From NCBI GenBank assembly GCA_026392035.1, contig JAPLCX010000109.1, positions 1 through 44,722 of the forward strand: 44,722 nucleotides of DNA. The letters are read 5' to 3'. Source of the DNA: Candidatus Auribacterota bacterium. GTDB lineage: Bacteria; Auribacterota; Tritonobacteria; UBA1439. Positions 16,887 to 23,769 of this stretch are shown here, one piece after another; within the stretch, counting starts at the first letter, position 1; each line of letters starts with the position of its first letter. The notes beneath the pieces were generated by a model. The model ran no database searches. It was not told where the DNA came from and saw only the letters and a list, made by a program, of their open reading frames with translations. The translations under genes were made by a program, and so were the position numbers.

Positions 16887-18320
16887 ATGAATAAAAAACA
16901 GATATCCATGGTGGCGCTCATACTAATCTTCTTGGGAGCTTTCTCCACTTCCGGATCTCTGGCGCAGAATCTTGAGATCTACTGCGTGTGGGGAAATAAC
17001 CACCAGGGGACATGTACGATGGTCAGGGGACCCAACGGGACGGTGACGCTCCTCGATGAGACCGGTGGATCGCCCGAGGCAAACTTGCTCTACAACGATA
17101 TCCTTGTCCCCAAAGGGATTACCTATATTCGCTACGCCACCGCCTGTCACTATGACGGCGATCACATCGGCGGGCTCGACGACCTTGTGTCAAAGATGGG
17201 CGGCACAAGCCATTTTGGTACCTTCTATGACCGCGGAGGTACAGTGGATGATGATGGCAATGCAATATCAGCGGCTTACCTCGCCACCGTCTCAGGCAAG
17301 AGGCAGACGCCGAGCCTGGATGGATCAAGCGATATCGATCTCGGCAACGGCGCTATCATCCGCTTCCTCTCCCTTGGCGCACCAAACACGACACCGGCGC
17401 TCTACATAAGGGGGAGGCCTAACGTCACCTCGGGGATATCGGAAAATAATAAATCAATCTCCGTTCTTGTCACCTATAACTGCTTCGACTTCTACTTCGG
17501 CAGCGACCTCGAAGGCACAGGTGAACAGGCTGTAGCGCAGGTGGTAACCCAGGACTTGGGCAGAAATATTGATGTTCTCCACGTGGATCATCACGGATCT
17601 GACACCCACGGCATAAACTCGCTGACATTCTTTCAAACCATGGATCCGGAAGTAGCGGTGATCTCTGTCTGGAGTAACTCCTACGGGCATCCGAGGAGAG
17701 ATACGGTGGAAAACCTCGAACAGGTGGTGGAGCCGCTCCCCCAGCGCATCATACGCCTCGCCCCGGGCGACGTGGGCGACCCTGACTGGGCCCCGGAAGA
17801 TATGCCTTACTGCCTCACCACGAACAGGCACCTGGTGATCACCACGGATGGAATAACCTACACGGTGAGCACTGTCCCCCGCAGCGGCGGTAATGACATA
17901 ACCGAGCCGGGATTGAACAATCATTCAACTGACCAGGGATGCGTTGCTCCTACCGCCACACCACCACCTCCTCCCACGCCATTGCCGCTCATCCTGCGTC
18001 CGGATAAAACAGTTTTCGCAACGGCCGGCAGCATAACGATCACCGCCGATGTCAGGGCGACTGCAAACTTCACGCCCTATGTCCGTCTCGCCCTGCCGGG
18101 AGGTAAATATCTCTACCTTATGAACGGCGGCCGGTTTGCGCGGGGGGCGAAACCCTTCATTAAGGGACATCTTACATTGCGTACGGCCATCGCCGGCTAC
18201 AGAGTGGCCCAGATCGCGTTCTCCGGGATAGCGCCCGGCAACTACGCGCTCCAGGGGGCGCTCGTGAGGAGCGGTCGTATCATTGACGGCATAAACGAGA
18301 CGACGCTCACCGTGCAATAG
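16887..18320 (+). CDS. Secreted metallo-beta-lactamase-fold (ComEC-type) protein with C-terminal accessory domain
   Basis: The start at 16887 is supported by AGGGGAG five bases upstream and by the signal peptide MNKKQISMVALILIFLGAF...LAQ. Residues 28-300 form a metallo-beta-lactamase fold of the ComEC C-terminal type: LEIYCVWGNNHQGTCTMVRG, the metal-site motif HYDGDHIGG, and HVDHHGSDTHG followed by VAVISVWSNSYGHP. The usual HxHxDH is HYDGDH here, so the second His is replaced by Asp; ComEC-like proteins vary at this place. There are no membrane helices, so it is a free secreted hydrolase, perhaps a nuclease or phosphodiesterase. After a Pro/Thr spacer (TPPPPPTPLPL) comes the recurring accessory domain (ALPGGKYLYLMNGGRF...IAPGNYALQGALVRSG). 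Confidence 0.75.
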   Translation: MNKKQISMVALILIFLGAFSTSGSLAQNLEIYCVWGNNHQGTCTMVRGPNGTVTLLDETGGSPEANLLYNDILVPKGITYIRYATACHYDGDHIGGLDDLVSKMGGTSHFGTFYDRGGTVDDDGNAISAAYLATVSGKRQTPSLDGSSDIDLGNGAIIRFLSLGAPNTTPALYIRGRPNVTSGISENNKSISVLVTYNCFDFYFGSDLEGTGEQAVAQVVTQDLGRNIDVLHVDHHGSDTHGINSLTFFQTMDPEVAVISVWSNSYGHPRRDTVENLEQVVEPLPQRIIRLAPGDVGDPDWAPEDMPYCLTTNRHLVITTDGITYTVSTVPRSGGNDITEPGLNNHSTDQGCVAPTATPPPPPTPLPLILRPDKTVFATAGSITITADVRATANFTPYVRLALPGGKYLYLMNGGRFARGAKPFIKGHLTLRTAIAGYRVAQIAFSGIAPGNYALQGALVRSGRIIDGINETTLTVQ

Positions 18321-18359
18321 TACTGGGAGTTTCCCCTTTTTTGCTAAATACCTTAAATG

Positions 18360-18720
18360 TTTTACCACGGAGTACACAGAGAAGTTCAAGAGTTTAACCG
18401 CGGATTAATATTAACCACAGATGAACACAGATACACACAGATTAATCTCTTCCCAGAAACCAGAAACTAGAAACTGTTGTTGCTGTTTTAACAATCTCCG
18501 CTCTCTCCATGCCTCAATAAGTGGAACATTACCCCATCCGCGGCAAAACCTTAATCCGTTTCTCCGTGAGCCTCAGTATTACAAGTGTGCAAAACCTTTT
18601 TATTTGAGAAAGTTTTTCAAACTGCATGATGATCTTTTTACCACTGAATAATCTGTGTCTATCTGTGTGAATCTGTGTCACACGTTAATCTCTGTGTCCT
18701 CTGTGCTCTCTGTGGTTACT
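18360..18720. repeat. ACACAGAT-word inverted repeat island with a nested CCAGAAACTAG block
   Basis: The left arm (about 18415-18446) is a run of CACAGATGAACACAGAT-type words. The right arm (about 18645-18718) is the reverse complement, reading AATCTGTGTCTATCTGTGTG and ending CTCTGTGGTTAC. The interior holds CCAGAAACTAGAAACTG and TTGTTGCTGTT, the words that also lead into the R-elements at 23252 and 39825. No protein is credible inside. The region separates the metallo-beta-lactamase gene from the convergent lipoprotein gene. Confidence 0.7.
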
Positions 18721-18732
18721 TGAATCTTGGTT

Positions 18733-18754
18733 GCGGCCCCGCATGCGGGGCCGC
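18733..18754. repeat. Perfect GC-rich palindrome (22 bp)
   Basis: GCGGCCCCGC followed directly by its mirror ATGCGGGGCCGC forms a perfect dyad between two convergent genes. No T-run follows, so it is a strong hairpin rather than a standard terminator. Confidence 0.55.
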
Positions 18755-18889
18755 GCTGTACTCTCCGTGGTGGAAACGCCATGGCTACTTTCCATAATCT
18801 TCAGTTCAATTGCCACAGCTCGCTTCCCATAAGAAATGAGGGGGGATTTGAGTCCCCCCCCTCATCACAGGTGCCTCCTGTTCAGACGA

Positions 18890-19489
18890 TCAGGACTTCG
18901 CGCCCATCTTGGCCTTTAACTGCTGCATCTTGCTCGGCGTCGGCGTGTGCGCCTCGTTTATGAATTTGGCAACGCTCGCTGCGGCAGACTTCATGAGCGA
19001 GGTCTCATCGCCGCGGAACATCGAGGTGAGCCTGCCGCGGGCAATCGCGCGCCCCAGCTCCTGCCCGCTCGCCTTGTCCTTGACAAACGTGTTCACGGAG
19101 AAGAGGCCGGCCTTGGTCACGACCCGCTTCGCCCCCTTGTCAGGCGCCTTGTAATCCGTGACCATGCCGCCGACAACGAGCGTCGGCTCTGCCGAAGCTC
19201 CCCCGGTTGCAGGCCCGACGTTCGGGAACAGTCCGCGCGCCTTGATCGCCGCGATGACCTCGTTCTGCAGCTCGTCCACCAGTGCCGCCGGCGCCAGGTC
19301 ACCCACGCCGCTTGTGAATTTCTCCACCTCGACGTTTTTGTACGTCTTGAGATCAGCGGTGATCGGCTTGATCACCTCAACGTCCGCCTTCTGTCCGGTG
19401 GCCTCCTCAAATCCCATCTTCGCGATTGAGAAACACCCCGCCATAGAAAGCGATAGCACCAACAGCAACACGTACCACAGGTACTTCAT
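18890..19489 (-). CDS. DUF4410-type lipoprotein
   Basis: This is a predicted lipoprotein of 199 residues. The N-terminus MKYLWYVLLLVLSLSMAGC contains a canonical lipobox (SMAGC, Cys19), and AAGGAGG precedes the ATG. The mature part matches the DUF4410 pattern: a strand after LKTYKNVEVEKF, then LQNEVIAAIKARGLF, TLVVGGMVTDYKAPDKGAKR and a Gly/Ala-rich C-terminal helix SAAASVAKFINEA. Related proteins are envelope lipoproteins of unknown role. It is transcribed alone. Between it and the next gene lie dyads such as CCCGCCTCAGGCGGG. Confidence 0.7.
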   Translation of the reverse strand: MKYLWYVLLLVLSLSMAGCFSIAKMGFEEATGQKADVEVIKPITADLKTYKNVEVEKFTSGVGDLAPAALVDELQNEVIAAIKARGLFPNVGPATGGASAEPTLVVGGMVTDYKAPDKGAKRVVTKAGLFSVNTFVKDKASGQELGRAIARGRLTSMFRGDETSLMKSAAASVAKFINEAHTPTPSKMQQLKAKMGAKS

Positions 19490-19797
19490 GGATGCCCTCC
19501 TTTCTTGTTACTCTCGCCACATGCAATTCACACTCAATTATGCCGATGCTATCTTAAAAGTCAATAGTGAGCCGCACCCCGAAATGGAGGACAATGTAGG
19601 GGTCATCCTACCCGCGTGAGCAACGCGGCAAGCTTGATACTCGCCCGCCTCAGGCGGGAAACTTGTCCTGAGCGAAACCGAAGGATCACGCCCCCACAAA
19701 TTGCGGTGATACTCATCCCATCATAATTGAGGGACTACGCTCCGGAATATATAGAGTAGTACGCCGAGGGAGAACATGAGATAATTTCTACGTCATT
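19490..19797. other. Intergenic region with a dispersed-repeat fragment
   Basis: No gene is seen. A hairpin CCCGCC-TCA-GGCGGG lies near 19660 within a stretch ending TTGTCCTGAGCGAAACCGAAGGA, a type of dispersed intergenic repeat common in environmental bacterial genomes. This region separates two divergent genes, so it should contain their promoters, but no convincing boxes are visible. Confidence 0.35.
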
Positions 19798-21465
19798 ATG
19801 GAATCCATCCGTTTTTTCATCCTTGAGAAACGGGGACGATGGGGCGCCGATGTCCTCATCCTCTCCCTTTTCTTTGCCTTCGCATTCTTTCAATGCCTGG
19901 GAGAATATCCGCTCATGGACCCTGACGAGGGGCGCTACGCGGAGGTTCCTCGGGAGATGCTCGAGAGCGGGGGATTCGTCACGCCGCACCTCAACTATGT
20001 GCACTTCTTCTTCAAACCACCCCTCTTCTACTGGATGAACGTGATCTCACTCAAGGCATTCGGCGAAAGCGAGTTCGCCGTCCGCTTCCCGAGCGCCCTC
20101 TGTGGATTCCTCGTGCTCGTGCTGACCTATTTCATCGGGTGGAAGGTGTTCGGGCGCAGGGCGGCGCTACTGTCCGCCGTCATCCTGGGGACCTCCGGAG
20201 GCTATTACACCTGTTCGCGGCTCAACCTCATCGATATGCCCCTGACACTCTGCGTAACGGCAGCCCTCGGTTTCTTCCTTCTCGCGTCCATTGAAACGGA
20301 GCGACACAGGGGTTTCTATTTCCACTTCTTCTATATCTTCATGGCGCTCGCGGTGCTCATCAAAGGCCTCATCGGGATCATCCTGCCCGGCATGGTGATC
20401 TTCTTTTACATGCTCCTCATGCGCCGCTGGCGGCTCCTGCGGGAAATGCGCCTTCTTGCCGGCGCGCTCATCGTCATCGGCATTTGCGCCCCGTGGTTCA
20501 TACTCGTCTCGGTAAAAAATCCAGGTTTCATGAAGTTCTTCTTCCTCCGCGAGCACGTGGGAAGATTCATCTCGCAGATACACCAGCGCCACGAGTTCTT
20601 CGGGTTTTTTGTGCCCGCGCTATTGGGGATGATGTTCCCATGGTCATTCTTCCTGCCCGCGGCTGTTGCTCGATTCTGGAGTGCAAGAAAATCAGATGAT
20701 TATGCCGCCTGGCTTTTTCTCGTCCTCTGGGCGCTCGTCATTCTCATTTTCTTTTCCTTCTCTGAATCGGCGCTCCTCACCTATATACTTCCGATCTTCC
20801 CGGCAGTCGCCCTGCTCACAGGCGCAACACTCTCGGCCGCTTTTGACCGGTGGTCCGGATGGATAAGATGGCCGTCGTTAATCATTGCTCTCGTGTTCTG
20901 TGTCGGCGGCGCCGGTGTGATTATATATCCCCATCTCGCTCGCATAACCGAAGTAACCCCGGGCATGTGGATCGCGCCCGGCATCATAGGGATTGTCGGA
21001 GGGGTTCTCTCTTTCAGGTTCACGCGGAGGGCGAACGCGGCGGGGCTCTTTTTCACGCTGTGCGTCATGCTGTACCTGATCCAGGTGATCGCGGCTAAAG
21101 TGATCCCCACCGTATTCCTCGCTGAGCGAACGACAAAAAAGCTGGCGCTGATCGCGAGGGAGAAAGTGGGGTCGGACACGCTGATCGCGAGCTATATGTA
21201 CCAACCATCGCTCGCGTTTTACACGCACAGGAAATTCGTCATGGTGGATGCCGATAGCACAATAGACCTCGATCCCAGCCGAGGCCCGGGAGGAGATACC
21301 TCCCTGTTCCTTGATATCAACCAGTTCATACAGGCGTGGGACTCAGGCAAACCGATAATCGTCCTCTTGAAGGAGCGCGATCTGGCATCGCTGCGGGAGA
21401 AGGTCAAAGCGCCGGCGGTTGTCCTCGGTCAACAGGGCGATAAGATCCTCGCCACCAACCGGTAG
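19798..21465 (+). CDS. ArnT-like glycosyltransferase, GT39 superfamily membrane protein
   Basis: This is a polytopic membrane glycosyltransferase of the ArnT/PMT (GT-C) superfamily, using a polyprenyl-phosphate sugar donor on the periplasmic side. The first periplasmic loop has the signature YPLMDPDEGRYAEVPREML with the catalytic-type acidic residues. FFKPPLFYWMN and RFPSALCGF follow. About eleven hydrophobic segments cover residues 20-420, and a soluble C-terminal domain follows (SYMYQPSLAFYTHRKFVMVD). Length (555) is normal for ArnT-like proteins. The acceptor may be lipid A or, as in the PMT branch, Ser/Thr of exported proteins; the sequence does not decide. The ribosome binding site is weak. 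Confidence 0.88.
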   Translation: MESIRFFILEKRGRWGADVLILSLFFAFAFFQCLGEYPLMDPDEGRYAEVPREMLESGGFVTPHLNYVHFFFKPPLFYWMNVISLKAFGESEFAVRFPSALCGFLVLVLTYFIGWKVFGRRAALLSAVILGTSGGYYTCSRLNLIDMPLTLCVTAALGFFLLASIETERHRGFYFHFFYIFMALAVLIKGLIGIILPGMVIFFYMLLMRRWRLLREMRLLAGALIVIGICAPWFILVSVKNPGFMKFFFLREHVGRFISQIHQRHEFFGFFVPALLGMMFPWSFFLPAAVARFWSARKSDDYAAWLFLVLWALVILIFFSFSESALLTYILPIFPAVALLTGATLSAAFDRWSGWIRWPSLIIALVFCVGGAGVIIYPHLARITEVTPGMWIAPGIIGIVGGVLSFRFTRRANAAGLFFTLCVMLYLIQVIAAKVIPTVFLAERTTKKLALIAREKVGSDTLIASYMYQPSLAFYTHRKFVMVDADSTIDLDPSRGPGGDTSLFLDINQFIQAWDSGKPIIVLLKERDLASLREKVKAPAVVLGQQGDKILATNR

Positions 21466-21651
21466 GGGAATAGCGATTCACCATCCCCACTATTTCCCGG
21501 AACAGACGTAATGCGAGAGGAAGCGCGGTCCCACGCAATTACGACATAGTTCTGGATGTGTCGAAGGGCGGTTGTGAGGCGCGTGATAAAATAGCTACCC
21601 ACACTACGGAAATAGGAAGCGGCCATTGCCAATGAGCAGGAGAGTATTCCC

Positions 21652-23139
21652 ATGCGCATATTCCTGATTCACATCCGAGACCCACAGTTTTACGCGCTCC
21701 CGGAACGAACTCGTGTTAAAAACGGAAATATCCGTGTGACAGGCTTCCCGCCGATCGGAATCATGTCGCTCTCCGCGGTGCTCAGGCGCGCCGGCCACGA
21801 GTGCGTCCTGTTCGACCAGGCTAATCCTGAAACACCCCGCGAGGTTATCATCGAGGAGATCCACAGGCAGCGACCGGCCCTCGTCGGCTTGAGTTTCTTG
21901 AGCACTACCAGTTACCCGTATGCGAAGATCCTCGCCCGCCAGATCCGCGCCGCCGACGCAAAGGTGTTGCTGGCATTCGGTGGTGTGTTTGCCACGCTGA
22001 ACGCCGAGCATATCAAGCTTCAGTGCCCCGAGGTGGACTTCGTCTGCCGCGGCGATGGCGAGCAACTCATCCTCGATCTCGTGGAGCGTCTGGACGATCC
22101 CGCAGGCGTCGCGGGGCTCACCTGGATGAAGGATGGCCAGGTGGTACACAACCCCAACCGCGAGATGGACCGCGACCTCGACCAGTGGCCGTTCCCCGAC
22201 CGTGACGGCCTGCCGTTAGAGTTCGTCGAGTCGATGCCGCTCGACGTGCCGGTGGTTTTATCCATGGAGCGCTTCACGACCATGCAGACCTCCCGCGGGT
22301 GCCCGTGGCAATGTGTATTCTGCGACGTTCCGATTTTCAGCGAGGGGAAGTGGCGCTCTCGCAGTCCGCAGCACGTGGTTGACGAGTTGGCACACCTGCA
22401 AAAACTTGGCTACGGTTCGGTCTACTTTGTCGACGATAACTTCCTTCTGCAGCCCAAGCGGATCGAGGCGATCTGCAAGGGGATCAATGACACCGGGATC
22501 ACCATCCGGTGGGGCTGCGAGGGGCGCGTTGACTCAGTGGTCCAGCATCTTTTCCCCGCCATGGCCAAGGCACACTGTCATGCCCTTATGTTCGGGATCG
22601 AGAGCGGCAGCCAGAAGGTGCTCGATCGGCTGGGAAAGAAGCATACGCTGGCGGAGGTTGAGAGCGCGGTGGCGAACGCCAAGCGGGCGGGAATCGATAT
22701 CGTCCACGGGTTCTTTGTCGTCGGCAGTCCGGATGAGACCATCGAGGATATGAAAGCAACCTTCGATTTCGCATCAAGGATCCGACTGGATACCTTCTCG
22801 TTCAACCGCCTCTGCGTCTACCGCGGCACACCGCTCTGGCAGGAGTACGTAAAACGCGGCTTGATACAAGACGAGACCGATTGGTACAAGTACTTCAAAT
22901 GCTCCGAGATCGATCCCACCTGCCTTTCGGGCGAGGTGATCAACCGCGAGCGCATCGCCGGCATGCGGCGGCTCTTTCTCTACAAGATGACGCATTACCC
23001 GGGCCAAATGCTGCGCATACTTCGCCGCTTCGCCCGCTCTATGCCGCTGTGGGACATTCTGTATCTCATTATTAAGCCCTTCCTCGGGAAGAAGCGCGGC
23101 AGGACGAGGGCGGAACGGGTGTCGCGCGCGGTCACGTGA
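21652..23139 (+). CDS. B12-binding-domain radical SAM protein
   Basis: The product (495 residues; AGGAGAG seven bases before the ATG) has an N-terminal cobalamin-binding Rossmann-type domain (about 1-160). It includes GFPPIGIMSLSAVLRRAGHEC and a later FGGVFATLNAEHI, without the canonical DxHxxG base-off motif. The radical SAM core follows, with TSRGCPWQCVFCDVP (CxxxCxxC, about residues 217-229), FVDDNFLLQPKR, MFGIESGSQKVLDRLGK and HGFFVVGSPDET. Enzymes of this subfamily carry out methylations, hopanoid or lipid modification and other radical chemistry; the substrate cannot be read from sequence. A downstream dyad AACCGGAG...CTCCGGTT (from about 23174) may end the transcript. Confidence 0.88.
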   Translation: MRIFLIHIRDPQFYALPERTRVKNGNIRVTGFPPIGIMSLSAVLRRAGHECVLFDQANPETPREVIIEEIHRQRPALVGLSFLSTTSYPYAKILARQIRAADAKVLLAFGGVFATLNAEHIKLQCPEVDFVCRGDGEQLILDLVERLDDPAGVAGLTWMKDGQVVHNPNREMDRDLDQWPFPDRDGLPLEFVESMPLDVPVVLSMERFTTMQTSRGCPWQCVFCDVPIFSEGKWRSRSPQHVVDELAHLQKLGYGSVYFVDDNFLLQPKRIEAICKGINDTGITIRWGCEGRVDSVVQHLFPAMAKAHCHALMFGIESGSQKVLDRLGKKHTLAEVESAVANAKRAGIDIVHGFFVVGSPDETIEDMKATFDFASRIRLDTFSFNRLCVYRGTPLWQEYVKRGLIQDETDWYKYFKCSEIDPTCLSGEVINRERIAGMRRLFLYKMTHYPGQMLRILRRFARSMPLWDILYLIIKPFLGKKRGRTRAERVSRAVT

Positions 23140-23251
23140 GGGATGAATCGAAGGCCTGATGCCACAAAAAATAAACCGGAGATTCAAGGCAGTTTTACCC
23201 CAACCCTCCGGTTCGAATACTTCCAAGCGGTATTTTTCTAACGCTGCTTTT

Positions 23252-23450
23252 ACCAGAAACTAGTGACTATTGACTGTTGTTGCTGTAGTACTGGCGCCCC
23301 ACACGGTTGCCAGTTGGAACCAGATTGTCAATTGGCTGAACGAAATGAATATCCTGAGAGAATCCTTTGCCGAATCCGCTATTTAGCGCCCTTCAGCCTG
23401 CTTTACTCACACCCCTCTTGGGTTTGGAACCTCGATCCTGATATCACTAT
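23252..23450 (+). repeat. R-element copy 5 (3' half, with conserved 31-codon frame)
   Basis: It begins with ACCAGAAACTAGTG words and TGTTGTTGCTGTAGTA, then enters the block GGTTGCCAGTTGGAACCAGAT and ends at CTTGGGTTTGGAACC. The frame 23294-23386 encodes APHTVASWNQIVNWLNEMNI... and stops at TAG, at the same codon as the other copies. It lacks the GGGGTCAA start and the A/T-flanked hairpin seen in copies 1-4. It lies directly before a mobile element (23474). Confidence 0.7.
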
Positions 23451-23473
23451 TATTTCCTCGCTGTATGGCAAGC

Positions 23474-23673
23474 GTAACTGCTCAGGAGCCAGAATTCAGG
23501 AGTCAGGAGCCAGGAGTTGGAATGAGGACGCCGGCGGCGACATTTGAGGACTTGGGATACGGCGATGTTTCCGAGTTAATGCAGTTACTCGAAGAGGTCA
23601 GCAAGCTCCTGGAAGCTTATGCGCGATCCATTCCGGATTCTGGCTCCTGACTTCTGACTACCTGAGTAGTTAC
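23474..23673 (+). mobile_element. 200-bp TIR element, copy 1, carrying a 42-codon S23-like ORF
   Basis: The ends are GTAACTGCTCAGG and, inverted, CCTGAGTAGTTAC: a terminal inverted repeat of 13 bases with one mismatch, followed on both sides by AGGAGCC/AGGAGTC words. It is about 98% identical to the copy at 27180-27379 (three differences by eye). No target duplication is evident at this copy. The interior contains a small ORF (23522-23650). The element has no transposase, so it must be mobilised in trans. Confidence 0.8.
23522..23650 (+). CDS. 42-residue S23/four-helix-bundle-like peptide within mobile element (copy 1)
   Basis: The ATG at 23522 is preceded by AGGAG at five bases' spacing. 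The peptide begins MRTPAATFEDLGYGDVSEL and continues LMQLLEEVSKLLEAYARS. The second half resembles the C-terminal helix of the four-helix-bundle family typified by the 23S rRNA intervening-sequence protein (LGY..., EEV..LL..L.RS). It lacks the first three helices, so it is either a remnant or a minimal peptide. The same frame is intact in copy 2. Confidence 0.45.
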   Translation: MRTPAATFEDLGYGDVSELMQLLEEVSKLLEAYARSIPDSGS

Positions 23674-23769
23674 GAGTTTTGACACGAAAGGGCCACGCTC
23701 TTTATCTGGCATCCGGAATGCGGTATAATTTGGGGGCCCGCCACCTTATCACAGGCGGACGGTAATCCC

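Noticed and set aside
18360-18720. Reiterated short words that could suggest a CRISPR array
   Set aside because: Repeat words are 8-10 bases, irregularly spaced and form inverted arms; there are no spacers and no cas genes.
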